Source: Streptomyces sp. MNU76
GTDB taxonomy: Bacteria; Actinomycetota; Actinomycetes; Streptomycetales; Streptomycetaceae
Length of the DNA: 64,000 bases
Assembly: GCF_020982545.1 (NCBI RefSeq)
Contig: NZ_JAJKLK010000003.1
Location: 434,001 to 498,000 of the forward strand
Direction: 5' to 3'
Numbering within the stretch: the stretch's first letter is position 1; each line of letters opens with the position of its first letter. A program made the position numbers and the translations under genes. Below, piece after piece: positions 42,066 to 55,731 of the stretch. The notes under the pieces were generated by a model. That model saw only the letters and a list, made by a program, of their open reading frames with translations. It had not been told where the DNA came from and did no database searches.

Positions 42066-42586
42066 CCATGACCATGACCATGCATGCCCTCACCGTGGAC
42101 GCCGAGGTCAGGGATCTGCGCGCGGCCGATCATCTGCTCCACGCGCTGGCGGCCGAACTCGCCCTCCCCGAGGGCACGTTCGGCTGCACCCACCTGGTCC
42201 GGGGGGACCGGCCACGGGTCGCCCTGTCCCTCGCGGTGCCGTCCCGGCCGCTCCTGAGCACCGTCCGGGAGCGGCTGGCGGCCCGTGCCCACGAGGTGGC
42301 GCCCGGCCTCCCGGACGCCATGGGGCGGGCCGTGATCTACCCCGGCGTCACGGCCCTGACCGGCACCCTGACGGTCGCGGACGTCCTCGACCGCTCCGCG
42401 ATCACCCGGGTGGCGGTGCTGGGCACGCCCACGCAACCGTCCCCGGACACCCCGCTGATGACACAGGACCACGTGCGCCCGTACTGGCAGGACGGCGAAC
42501 TGGTCCTCACCACGATGCCCGCCGTCGGCGGCACCCTCGTTCCCTTCGAGGTCCCGGAACCGACACCGTGCTGCGCGGACCACTGA
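42062..42586 (+). CDS. Hypothetical protein coupled to the PHP phosphoesterase
   Basis: 174 aa if it starts at the GTG overlapping the upstream stop (GTGA at 42062-42065); ATG codons at 42068, 42074 and 42080 lie in the same frame within a triplicated ACCATG tract. No signal peptide or membrane helix. It opens MHALTVDAEVRDLRAADHLLHALAAELALPEGTFGCTHLVRGDRPRVALSLAVP and ends VPEPTPCCADH. I recognise no domain. The overlap implies that it is made together with the exported PHP enzyme. A large hairpin follows. Confidence 0.75.
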   Translation: MTMTMTMHALTVDAEVRDLRAADHLLHALAAELALPEGTFGCTHLVRGDRPRVALSLAVPSRPLLSTVRERLAARAHEVAPGLPDAMGRAVIYPGVTALTGTLTVADVLDRSAITRVAVLGTPTQPSPDTPLMTQDHVRPYWQDGELVLTTMPAVGGTLVPFEVPEPTPCCADH

Positions 42587-42610
42587 CGCTCGGCGGAGCC
42601 GCCACGTACG

Positions 42611-42648
42611 GGTGAGGGCGGCCCGGCCGAAGCCGGGCCGCCCTCACC
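42611..42648. terminator. Strong bidirectional terminator
   Basis: A perfect 17-bp stem (42611-42627 with 42632-42648) closed by a CGAA tetraloop, between the convergent stops of the hypothetical gene and the beta-galactosidase gene. It is the strongest hairpin in the window. Confidence 0.85.
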
Positions 42649-42661
42649 GGGTCGCTGCCGT

Positions 42662-46471
<3,810 letters not shown>

Positions 46472-46475
<4 letters not shown>

Positions 46476-47437
46476 TTGGACTCCTCACCCCTTCCGAATC
46501 CCAGGAACTTGCCCTGGAGCAGGGTCACGAGGCAGATCAGCACGGTGAGGATCAGTGCGCCCGCGCTGCCCGCGCCGTAGTCCTGGGCGTCGCCGAGGGC
46601 CTTGTAGTACAGCTCGACCAGGGGCGGTCTGCCCCAGGTGGTCTTGTTCAGCAGGTTGAAGAACTCGTCGAAGGCCTGGTACGCGGCCACGAGGAGCAGC
46701 AGGATCACGGCGGTGGAGGTCGCCCGCAGCTGCGGCAGGGTGATGTGCCAGAAAGTCTGCCAGCCGGGCTTGGCGCCGTCGATCGAGGCGGCCTCGTACA
46801 GCTCCTGCGGGATGTTCTGCAGGGCCGCGATGAAGAGGATCATGTAGAAGCCGGCCTGCAGCCACAGACGCACGGTCAGGATGACCAGCCAGTACCACGG
46901 CGGGTCGGGGCTGGCGAGCCACGCTGTGTTGTCGATGCCGAACAGGCCCAGGAAGGTGTTCGCGAGACCGAAGCGGACACCGTTGAAGATGGACATCTTC
47001 CAGACCAGCGAGGCGGCGACATAGCTGACCGCCGTCGGCAGGAAGAACACCGAGCGGAAGAACGCCCGCATGACGCGGAGCCGGTTCACCATCAGCGCCA
47101 GCCCCAACGAGGTGCCCCAGGTCAGCGGCACGATGAAGACGGCGAAGACCGTGAAGGTGACGAGAGAGCGGATGAACTCCTCGTCGGTCAGCATCGTCAC
47201 GTAGTTGTCGAGGCCGACGAACTCGCTCGGGGTGACCGTGAAGCGGGCCTCGAAGAACGACAGGTAGAGGCTCCACAGGATCGGCAGATAGACGAAGATC
47301 GCCAGGCCGATCAGGAACGGCCCGGTGAAGAGCCAGAAGTTGAACGTGGGGGAGCCCCGCAGCCCCCGCCGCGGCTTGGCCGGGGCGGCCTTGACCGGGG
47401 CGGGGCTGGAGACGCCGTCCTTGGTGATGGTCGACAT
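46472..47437 (-). CDS. Sugar ABC importer permease (MalF-type)
   Basis: 321 aa with six membrane helices (WLFTGPFLIGLAIFVYLPILWSLYLSF first) and the EAA loop ELYEAASIDGAKPGWQTFWHITLPQLR. The first 30 residues are a basic, Ala/Pro-rich cytoplasmic leader. It lies 23 nt after the binding-protein gene and overlaps the next permease by four bases. It pairs with the MalG-type subunit. Confidence 0.94.
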
Positions 47438-47460
47438 GTCGTGAGTACCTGTCCGTCGGC

Positions 47461-48720
47461 CTAGCCGAAGAGCTTCTTCAGTTCCTTGTTGACCTTCGCG
47501 TCGGCCTTGGTGAGTTCCTTGTCCGGGTCGCCGCCCTTGCGCACGGAGTTGGCGAGGACGTCCTCGAGGGCGGTGATGCTCGCCTGGGTCCAGCCGATGT
47601 TGTCGAAGTGGCCGAACTCGTTGAAGAGCTTGACGCCCTCAGCGGGCAGACCCGACTTCAGCTTGTCGGCCGACTCCGCGATCGAGGTGCGCGGCGGAAT
47701 GTGGAAGCCGTACGAGAGCGCCCAGTCCTCCTGGTACTCCTTCTGGTCGATCCACAGCCACTTCACGTATTCCTTGGTCTCGTCGACGTTCTTGCCCTTG
47801 GCGTTGACGAACATGGACCAGCCGCCGTTGTAGACGGACTGCTTGCCGGCGCTGCCGACCTTCGGGAACGGGAAGATGCCGAGGTCGTCGCCGAGCGCCT
47901 CCTGCATCTGCGGCATCGCCCACATGCCGCACCACTGGATGGCGGTCAGACCCTGGTTGATCGCCGACGGGTCCCAGAAGTCGGTCGGGGCGTCGAGCAG
48001 CAGGTCACCGCTGGTGAACAGCTTGCGCAGCTGCTTGAAGCCGTCGACGACCGCGTCCGTGTGGTAGGCGATCTGGTTCTTCTCGTCGAGGTGCTGGGCA
48101 CCGGCCGACCAGATCAGCGGGTTGACCATGGAGTGCAGGGTGTTGCCGAGGTAGGCGCCCTTGACCTTGTCCGTGGTCAGCTTGGCGGCGGCCTCGGCCA
48201 GCTCCTCCAGCGTCGTCGGGACCTCGACACCGGCCTTCTCGAACATCGACTTGCGGTAGAAGAAGAACTGCGGGTCGTCGATCATCCGGATGCCGTAGAT
48301 CTTGCCGTCGACCGTGTGCGACTGGATGTCGGCCTGGTTGAAGTCGTCCTTCACCGGGTCTATCAGGTCGGTCAGGTCCGCGACCTGACCGCTCTCGATC
48401 ATCTGCAGCTGCGGGTGGAACTCGAAGCAGTCGGGGGCCTTGTCCGTGAGCAGCGAGGCGAACAGCTTGCTCTCGAAGTTGGAACCGGTGATCCACTGCG
48501 TGGTCACGTTCGTTTCCTTGTAGGCCTTCGCGTACCGCTTGATGGCCTGCTCGGTGCCCGCCTCGCCGTACGCGTGGAAGTACTGCGTGAGCCCGGCGCC
48601 CCCGCCGCTGCTTCGGCCGGTGTTGCCGCCGCACGCGGCCAGTCCGCCGGCGGCGGCCAGACCCAGCGCGGCCCGCAGGGCGGTACGGCGGTCGAAGTTG
48701 CTGTTCCTGAATGCCGACAT
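47461..48720 (-). CDS. Sugar ABC importer solute-binding lipoprotein
   Basis: 419 aa family-1 extracellular solute-binding protein. The leader combines a twin-arginine pattern (FDRRTALRAALGLAAAGGLAAC) with a lipobox LAAC, so it is probably a Tat-exported lipoprotein. Mature features include LTQYFHAYGEAGTEQAIKRYAKAYKETNVTTQWITGSNFESKLFASL and GLTAIQWCGMWAMPQMQEALGDDLGIFPFPKVG. It is first in the operon, binding protein - MalF - MalG - GH2, so its ligand is probably a galactose-containing oligosaccharide (inferred from the hydrolase). Its promoter region carries a motif shared with the ROK regulator gene. Confidence 0.93.
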   Translation of the reverse strand: MSAFRNSNFDRRTALRAALGLAAAGGLAACGGNTGRSSGGGAGLTQYFHAYGEAGTEQAIKRYAKAYKETNVTTQWITGSNFESKLFASLLTDKAPDCFEFHPQLQMIESGQVADLTDLIDPVKDDFNQADIQSHTVDGKIYGIRMIDDPQFFFYRKSMFEKAGVEVPTTLEELAEAAAKLTTDKVKGAYLGNTLHSMVNPLIWSAGAQHLDEKNQIAYHTDAVVDGFKQLRKLFTSGDLLLDAPTDFWDPSAINQGLTAIQWCGMWAMPQMQEALGDDLGIFPFPKVGSAGKQSVYNGGWSMFVNAKGKNVDETKEYVKWLWIDQKEYQEDWALSYGFHIPPRTSIAESADKLKSGLPAEGVKLFNEFGHFDNIGWTQASITALEDVLANSVRKGGDPDKELTKADAKVNKELKKLFG

Positions 48721-48819
48721 GCTGACGTCCTTGTCTCGAGTACGGCTGCGGCTCTGCGCCCATGACTCGGCGGCTCAGTGCCGAACGGCTCAGTGGCTCA
48801 AAGAGGCTTGCGGTGCGGG

Positions 48820-48848
48820 ACGTTAACCTTCGGCTAAGGCTTCGGCAA
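48820..48848 (-). promoter_or_regulatory. Promoter of the galactoside importer operon
   Basis: On the minus strand TTGCCG (48843-48848) and TAACGT (48820-48825) are separated by 17 nt. The spacer contains the direct repeat GCCGAAG-CCTTA-GCCGAAG (partly overlapping the -35 box). Confidence 0.55.
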
Positions 48849-48863
48849 GGGGTTGGACGAAGT
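48846..48863. promoter_or_regulatory. Candidate ROK operator at the importer promoter
   Basis: CAAGGGGTT (48846-48854) and ACGAAGT (48857-48863), two bases apart, overlap the -35 box. The same two words occur upstream of the ROK gene at 50353-50361 and 50376-50382. Confidence 0.5.
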
Positions 48864-48969
48864 CTGTTCGAAGCGTTGTATTCGGTTCGGTGGTCCGAAC
48901 GTCCATGCGGCGCAAAGGGGTTGACGTGGGGGGAGAGGGCCACCGGGTCAGGGTCCGGTGGCCCTCGGC

Positions 48970-50271
48970 TCAGGGGTGTTGGCGCAGACTCTCGCGCTCT
49001 TCGGGCCGCCCTCGGCGGCGCGCGGCGGGCCTGCTCCGCGACGCGGCCGGCGCCGCCCGGGTGCCCGGTTTCTGTCCGACCGACTGCAGCGCGCCCTCCA
49101 GTGCGAACGTCGCCGCGCCCAGGCACGCCGGATCGCTCGGGATCGGGGAGAGCACGATCTCGGTGGCCGCCATCGGACGCGGCAGCGCGTGCCGGGCGAC
49201 GGCCTCGCGCACCTCCGCGACCAGCGGCTCGCCCAGGGCGGCCGCGACCCAGCTGCTGAGCACGACGACCTCGGGGTTGAAGAGGTTGACCAGGTCGGCG
49301 ATGCCCGCGCCGAGATATCGGGCGGTGTCCCGCACCACCTTGACCGCCACCGGGTCGCGCCGGGCCACGCCCCGCGCCAGGGCCGCGATGGTGGCCGTCT
49401 GATCCTCGGGGTGCAGCAGCGTGCTGCGCGGACTCAGCTCCCGGAGGTTCAGCATGATCCCCGGGGCGCCCACGTACGTCTCCACGCATCCGTGGTTGCC
49501 GCAGTGGCACAGCCGCCCGTCCAGCACGATCGTCGTGTGGCCCCACTCGCCGGCGCTGTTGCTCACTCCCCGGTGCAGCCCGCCGTCCAGGACGAGCCCG
49601 GCGCCCACGCCGGTGCCGAGGGTGATCACCGCGGCGTCCCCGTGTCCGCGGGCGGCCCCGAACCACAGCTCGGCCACCGCGACCGCGCGCAGCGGATTGT
49701 CCAGGTGCAGGGGGTAGGCGATGTGCTCGGTCAGCAGATCGAGCAGCGGCACGTCGTGCCAGTCCCAGTTGGGCGCGTACTCCGAGATGCCGGTGGCGCG
49801 GTCGACCTGGCCCGGCACGCTCACCCCGACGCCGAGCACCCGGGCGCCCTCGGTACCGGCCTGCGCGACCACGGAGCCGACCGCGGCGGCGACGTGCCCC
49901 ACCATCTGCTCGGGCAGGCTCTCGCCGGGGCGGACGTTCTCCTCGGCGCGGGCCAGCACGTTCAGTGCCAGGTCGAACAGCTCGACGCGGACGTAGGTCT
50001 CCGCGATGTCGACGCCGATCAACGCGCCCCCCGACGCGTTGACGGCCACCAGTCCACGGGGGCGCCCGCCCGCCGAGTCCTCGAACCCGACCTCGGTGAT
50101 CATGCGGAGGTCGAGCAGCTCGCCGACGAGCGTGGCGACCGTGGCCAGGCTCAGCCCGGTGGCCGCCGCCAGCTCCTGACGGGAGGTGGGAGACTTGGCG
50201 ATGATCTGGCGCAGCACCTCGTACCGGTTCGCGGTGCGGATGTCGCGTGAGGTGCGCTTCACCGACGACAC
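48970..50271 (-). CDS. ROK-family transcriptional regulator
   Basis: 433 aa. An N-terminal winged HTH (NRYEVLRQIIAKSPTSRQELAAATGLSLATVATLVGELLDLRMITE) precedes a sugar-kinase-fold domain: GVDIAETYVRVELFD, VSVPGQVDRATG, ITLGTGVGAGLVLDG and the zinc signature GHTTIVLDGRLCHCGNHGCVETY. The last 35 residues are a low-complexity Arg/Ala/Pro tail. The start is the GTG at 50269-50271 with GAGGG upstream. It lies directly upstream of the importer-GH2 operon in the same direction, and the shared motif supports it as that operon's repressor, with a sugar as inducer. Confidence 0.92.
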   Translation of the reverse strand: MSSVKRTSRDIRTANRYEVLRQIIAKSPTSRQELAAATGLSLATVATLVGELLDLRMITEVGFEDSAGGRPRGLVAVNASGGALIGVDIAETYVRVELFDLALNVLARAEENVRPGESLPEQMVGHVAAAVGSVVAQAGTEGARVLGVGVSVPGQVDRATGISEYAPNWDWHDVPLLDLLTEHIAYPLHLDNPLRAVAVAELWFGAARGHGDAAVITLGTGVGAGLVLDGGLHRGVSNSAGEWGHTTIVLDGRLCHCGNHGCVETYVGAPGIMLNLRELSPRSTLLHPEDQTATIAALARGVARRDPVAVKVVRDTARYLGAGIADLVNLFNPEVVVLSSWVAAALGEPLVAEVREAVARHALPRPMAATEIVLSPIPSDPACLGAATFALEGALQSVGQKPGTRAAPAASRSRPAARRRGRPEERESLRQHP

Positions 50272-50352
50272 GATCCCCTCGATCCCTCCAGGCCATGACG
50301 AGGCCTGCTGCCCCGGCGCGGCGCCAAGGCTATGGCGAGGAGGGGCTTTCTA

Positions 50353-50382
50353 CAAGGGGTTAGGAAAGGGGGTTTACGAAGT
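50353..50382. promoter_or_regulatory. Candidate ROK operator upstream of the ROK gene
   Basis: CAAGGGGTT (50353-50361) and ACGAAGT (50376-50382), here 14 bases apart, in the 135-nt gap between the alditol oxidase stop and the ROK start. The recurrence suggests autoregulation. Confidence 0.45.
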
Positions 50383-50406
50383 CCGCCCCGACGACCCGTA
50401 CACGAC

Positions 50407-51751
<1,345 letters not shown>

Positions 51752-51850
51752 AGAGACCGCTTACTGTCCCCTGACCTCGCCCTCTCCCGGCCCTCCCGGC
51801 CCTCCCAGTCCGCCCAGCCCTCCCAGTCCGCCCAGCCGGAAGGTCCTTCC

Positions 51851-52858
51851 TTGCCCGAGCGTCCCCGCGCACTGTTCGCCATGACGGCCGAGAACGTTCC
51901 GCAGGTCTTCCCGCCGGACGTGCTGGCCCGGCTGAGGGCGACCGTGGACATCGACCCGGCCCTGATCGCCGAGGACTTCGCCGATCCCCAGGTCCGGGCG
52001 GCGCTGGCGGAGGCCGAGGTGCTGGTCACCGGCTGGGGCTGCCCCCGCATCGACGCGACGGTCCTCGACGCGGCGCCGAAGCTCCGCGCGGTGCTGCACT
52101 CGGCGGGCTCGGTGAAGGGATTCGTCACCCCGGCCGTCTGGGAACGCGGCATCACCGTCTCCACGGCCGCCACCGCCAACGCCCTGCCCGTCGCCGAATA
52201 CACGCTGGCCATGATCCTGCTCGCGGGCAAGGACATCCTCGGCAGCCGCGAACGCCTGCGCGCCGAGCGCGTCTCGCCGGGCTGGGGGTTCGTCCCCGGC
52301 ATCGGCAACCACGGCCGCCGCGTCGGCGTCATCGGCGCCTCCCGCATCGGCCGCCGCGTCATCGAACTGCTGCGCCCCTTCGACCTGCGGGTGAGCCTCA
52401 CCGACCCCTACGTCGACGAGGCCGGGGCCACCGCCCTCGGCGTCCCCCTGCTCCCGCTCGACGACCTGCTGCGCACCTCGGACATCGTCACCGTGCACGC
52501 CCCCGACACCCCGGAGACCCACCGCCTGATCGACCGCCGCGCCCTGTCCCTGATGCCCGACGGGGCCGCCCTGATCAACACCGCGCGCGGCGCCCTCGTC
52601 GACCACGACGCCCTCGTCGACGAGCTGCGCGCCGGCCGCCTCTCCGCGATCCTCGACGTCACCGACCCCGAGCCGCTGCCCGCCGACTCGCCCCTGCTCG
52701 ACCTCCCGAACGCCTTCGTCACCCCGCACCTGGCGGGCTCCCAGGGCAACGAGGTCGCCCGCCTCGGCCTCGCGGTCACGCGGGAGGCGGAACGACTGGC
52801 CGCCGGGGAGGAGTTGGCGCACGCGCTCGACCGGGCGGCGCTGGAGCGGACGGCCTGA
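51851..52858 (+). CDS. D-2-hydroxyacid dehydrogenase (phosphoglycerate-dehydrogenase-like)
   Basis: 335 aa from TTG 51851, which follows GGAAGG by seven bases. The NAD-binding Rossmann motif is VGVIGASRIGRRVIELLRPF, with Ala where most members have Gly. The catalytic set is seen as ALINTARGALVDHDALVDELRAGRLSAILDVTDPEPLP (Arg, Glu/Asp region) and FVTPHLAGSQGNE (His). It reduces 2-oxoacids or oxidises D-2-hydroxyacids with NAD(H); the substrate is unknown. The repetitive CCTCCCAGTCCGCCCAG stretch upstream is leader, not coding. It is divergent from alditol oxidase, so a joint role in polyol or sugar-acid metabolism is possible. Confidence 0.88.
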   Translation: MPERPRALFAMTAENVPQVFPPDVLARLRATVDIDPALIAEDFADPQVRAALAEAEVLVTGWGCPRIDATVLDAAPKLRAVLHSAGSVKGFVTPAVWERGITVSTAATANALPVAEYTLAMILLAGKDILGSRERLRAERVSPGWGFVPGIGNHGRRVGVIGASRIGRRVIELLRPFDLRVSLTDPYVDEAGATALGVPLLPLDDLLRTSDIVTVHAPDTPETHRLIDRRALSLMPDGAALINTARGALVDHDALVDELRAGRLSAILDVTDPEPLPADSPLLDLPNAFVTPHLAGSQGNEVARLGLAVTREAERLAAGEELAHALDRAALERTA

Positions 52859-52883
52859 GCGCCGGCCACGGAGGCGGCGCCGC

Positions 52884-52908
52884 GGCCGTCGGCCGTCGGC
52901 CGTCGGCC
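52884..52908. repeat. Short tandem GGCCGTC repeat
   Basis: Three and a half direct copies of the 7-mer GGCCGTC, 23 nt after the dehydrogenase stop codon. Confidence 0.7.
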
Positions 52909-53021
52909 ACAAAGCTCTCACCAGCGGCTTTCGACCCTGCTCGAAAGGGGGCGCGACCATGCCTCGTGAGTCGGCAGGCTTCGGTGCGGGACACGCACGT
53001 GCTGAGGAAAGGAACACGTCC

Positions 53022-53393
53022 ATGAGGTTTCGATGGCTGGTCGCCACCGCCGGCCTGGCCGCCGCGCTCGGCACCACCCTCGCGGCGCCGTCCGCGTCCG
53101 CCGCGACCAACTGCTGGCGGCACGAGGACGGCATCAGGTGGTGGTGCAACAACGTCTCCGGTGCCTCGGTGTACGGATCGGTGGGCAACAACCCCCTCTA
53201 CCCCAACCCGAACCAGGTCGTCGGGACCATGAACACCAACCCGAGCTGGTTCTACTGCAAGCTGGACAACCAGGCATGGGTGGGCGGACCGCACCCGACC
53301 CGCTGGCTCAGGACCGTCGCCGACAACGGCCAGTCCGGCTGGATGAAGGACACCGCCATCTACAGCGAGACGAACCCGCTGCGCGACTGCTGA
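53022..53393 (+). CDS. Small secreted protein
   Basis: 123 aa. A Sec signal peptide (MRFRWLVATAGLAAALGTTLAAPSASA) leaves a mature protein of about 97 residues beginning ATNCWRHEDGIRWWCNNVSGASVYGS and containing SWFYCKLDNQAWVGG and WLRTVADNGQSGWMKDTAIYS, with four Cys that could form two disulfides. The VYGS...V.T.N...WFYC..DN pattern resembles the SH3-like domains of small Streptomyces secreted proteins, but I cannot name it. The start ATG 53022 follows AAAGGAA; a longer frame from 52959 would disrupt the signal peptide. Confidence 0.8.
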   Translation: MRFRWLVATAGLAAALGTTLAAPSASAATNCWRHEDGIRWWCNNVSGASVYGSVGNNPLYPNPNQVVGTMNTNPSWFYCKLDNQAWVGGPHPTRWLRTVADNGQSGWMKDTAIYSETNPLRDC

Positions 53394-53444
53394 CCCACAC
53401 GAGGCGCACCGAGCCTTCGAGCCTCCGCTCCGGTGGGGGCCTGT

Positions 53445-53493
53445 CGCGTAGTTCCCCGCGCCCGGAGTTTCCAGGGGCGCGGGGAACTACGCG
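53445..53493. terminator. Hairpin formed by two copies of the dispersed repeat
   Basis: CGCGTAGTTCCCCGCGCCC (53445-53463) pairs perfectly with its complement at 53475-53493 around an 11-nt loop. Both arms carry the same base change (TAC for TGC) relative to the copies at 12661, 23932 and 36141, so pairing is kept. It lies 50 nt after the small secreted protein gene. Confidence 0.7.
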
Positions 53494-53518
53494 AGCAACC
53501 ACGAACCACCCCGGGGGT

Positions 53519-53545
53519 GAGTAGTTGAGGTACAGGAAATCCCGG
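53519..53545 (+). repeat. Left inverted repeat
   Basis: 27 nt starting GAGTAGTTGAGGTACAGGAA; it matches the complement of 60518-60543 except for one extra A. Confidence 0.8.
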
Positions 53546-53570
53546 TGAGATTGATCTTGCTGGGCTTCTC

Positions 53571-53950
53571 CTACCGGTTGTCGTTCCGGGCCTGTGCGAG
53601 CAGCTGGGCCACCATGTCGTCGGACCCGTCTTCGGCCTGGCGGGCCAGGTCGTCCAGCACGGTGTCGCCGTCGAGGACCTGCGCGGTGAGCCGTTCCATC
53701 AGCGCCGGGTCGGTGTCGCTGCCGGGCCCGGTGATGCGGGCGCGGACCGGACGGCGCGGGCCGATGACCTGTGCATCGTCGGACCTGGCGGTGTCTTCGT
53801 CCTCGGCGAGCGCCCGGTACAGCGAGGCGACCGAGGGGTGCTTGCCCGCGTTCTTGGGGTCCAGTCAAGGTGAGCCCGAGAGTCAGCCGCAGTCCGTCGG
53901 CATCGGTGATCCGTAACTGCCCCGTGCGCTTCACGAACCGCCAAGACTCT
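53571..53950 (-). pseudogene. Remnant of an unidentified gene (mobile-element associated)
   Basis: Read on the minus strand, SWRFVKRTGQLRITDADG then GLRLTLGLTLTGPKNAG, HPSVASLYRALAEDEDT and a tail ending DDMVAQLLAQARNDNR with TAG at 53571-53573. A single extra base in the run at 53856-53859 breaks the frame, and no start codon is left because the sequence is cut next to the IS110 remnant. The KNAG.HPSVAS..RALA segment recurs in the second remnant at 60.4 kb. I do not recognise the family; the HPSVAS..RAL part could be the recognition helix of an HTH. Confidence 0.5.
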
Positions 53951-53998
53951 GACGCGTAAATAGGTGCAGGTCAGGGCGGTGGTGGGCAGGTCTGGGTG

Positions 53999-54023
53999 CC
54001 CGGTGGCCGTGCTGGCCACCGGG
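53999..54023 (-). terminator. Hairpin after the IS110 transposase remnant
   Basis: A perfect 10-bp stem, CCCGGTGGCC (53999-54008) with GGCCACCGGG (54014-54023), 5-nt loop, 18 nt beyond the transposase stop. It may be part of the IS non-coding end. Confidence 0.55.
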
Positions 54024-54040
54024 TGTCCGGGTTTCTTGTG

Positions 54041-55284
54041 TCAGGCTGCGTGCTCCCTCGGGTTGAGGGTGACGGTGTAGCCGAGTTGATTGAGCTGGTT
54101 GATCGCGCGGCGGGTGGCGCGTTCGGGGTCGCGCTGGGTGAAGTAGGTGCCGCCGAGTTCGTGGTAGGGGAGGTGGTTGGTGAGCATGTGCCAGATCGCG
54201 GTGATGATCGAGTGTTCGACGGCGACCAGGGCCCTCAGGGGGCCGCGGCGGGCGGTCAGCCGCTTGTAGCGGGCCTGGAGATAGGTGTCCTTGGTTCTGA
54301 CCGCGCCGAAGGCGGCCAGGCCGAGGGCGCCCTTGAGGTAGGGGTTGCCGGGCCGGACCTTGGTGTTCTTGGTGCGGCCGGCGGACTCGTGGTGGCCGGG
54401 GCAGACGCCACCCAGGAGGCGAGGTGTTTGGCGGTGGCGAACCGGGTCATGTCGCCGCCGGTCTCCGCGATGATCACTTCGGCGACGGCCCGGTTGATCC
54501 CGGGGATGGTGTCCAGGAGGTCGAGCGCAGGACGAAAGGGGGCCATCGCCTCCTCGATCCGTGCGTCCAGCTGCCCGATCGCGTCGGTGAGCTGGTCGTA
54601 GTGGTCAAGGTGCAGCCGGGTCAGGAACGCGTGGTGGGCGCGGAAGCGTCCGGTCAGGGCTTCGGTGAGTTCGGGGATCTTGTTGCGGAGCTTGCGTTTG
54701 GCCAGCTCAGCGAGGGCCTGCGGGTCGCGTTCCCCGGCGATGAGGGCTTCGAGCATGGCCCGGCCGGAGACGCCCATGATGTCGGCGGCGACCGCGGCAA
54801 GCTTGATCCCGGTGTCCTCCAGCAGCTTTTCCAGCCGCTGCACGATCTGGCCGCGCTCGCGGGTCATCTGGGTCCGGGCCCGGGTCAGGTCCCGCAACTC
54901 GCGCACCGGCTGCGGCGGGACGAACGAGGCACGGACCAGGCCGTGGGCGCCGAGCTGGGCCAGCCAGGCCGCGTCCGAGACGTCGGTCTTGCGGCCGGGC
55001 AGGTTCTTGACCTGCCGCGCGTTGACCAGGATCACGTTCAACTCGTCGGCCAGCAGGTAGTAGAAGGGCTTCCAGTAGTCCGAGGTCGCCTCGATCACCA
55101 CCAGGGTGACCTGGGCGGCGAGCAGGTGATCGCGCAGGGCGAGCACGGCGTTCGTCGTCGCGCCCCAGGTCGTGGTCTGGTTCGTGAACGACCCACGCCG
55201 TTTCGTACTCGGGGTGCGGATGCACGCCTTGGCGTCCTTCTTGCTGACGTCCACACCGGCGCAGCGTTCGTGCAGTACGTCCAT
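54041..55284 (-). pseudogene. IS110-family transposase, frameshifted
   Basis: About 414 residues when repaired. The N-terminal RuvC-like DEDD domain is intact: GVDVSKKDAKA (first Asp), VVIEATSDYWKPFYYLL (Glu) and GRKTDVSDAAWLAQLGAHGLV (Asp pair), followed by the coiled-coil segment QMTRERGQIVQRLEKLLEDTGIKL. After HLASW the frame is lost at 54408-54415. One added base restores VCPGHHESAGRTKNTKV and YLQARYKRLTARRGPLRALVA, the C-terminal domain that carries the catalytic serine, ending at TGA 54041-54043. As written the transposase lacks that domain and should be inactive. IS ends cannot be placed because IS110 elements lack conserved terminal inverted repeats. The 5' side, 55285-55731, contains no gene I can support. 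Confidence 0.85.
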
Positions 55285-55651
55285 GTCCAGAGCCCCTCCC
55301 TCAACGGCCGAGCGGTACGCCGTTCCGGGAGGGCCAGGGTGAATCAGGAATTCTGACGCACGTGCTCACAGCAACACTCCACGGTTCCCGCGGACGGCCC
55401 TCGGCACCATGCTGACCTGCGAGCTCACCGGCATCACAGAGACCTCGGTTTCGGCCGGAACGAACCCCACCAGCCTCCCGGACCGGCATCAGCCCACGTC
55501 AGGGCACACAAGGAGCACCTCGGCGCGCGCCACGGCATTTACCACGCCCCCGGCGCGCACCGAAGGCGCGCTGCGCTGCTGATCTGCGGTGCCCCGGAGC
55601 AGCGACGTACCGGCGTGCCGTGCGAACGCCACTCGAAGACGCGCCTTGCTG

Positions 55652-55700
55652 CCGTAACGGTCCCGTTCGTCATGTGTCGTGGCGAACAGGACCGTTACGG
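55652..55700 (-). terminator. Terminator of the erythromycin-esterase-like gene
   Basis: An 18-position stem with one mismatch (CCGTAACGGTCC...GTTCG at 55652-55669, complement at 55683-55700), 31 nt after the stop of the minus-strand esterase-like gene. The rest of the 447-nt gap 55285-55731 shows nothing recognisable. Confidence 0.75.
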
Positions 55701-55731
55701 CCCGCCGACGGATGTGCCGGGGACGGAGGTG

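Noticed and set aside
54041..55284. Programmed frameshift in the IS110 transposase
   Set aside because: IS110 transposases are normally a single frame, and there is no slippery heptamer at 54408-54415; a lesion or sequencing error is simpler.
55285..55651. A minus-strand frame upstream of the IS110 remnant (LVGFVPAETEVSV...VRGNRGVLL)
   Set aside because: Short, no start site, no recognisable family; it may be a gene tail but cannot be supported.
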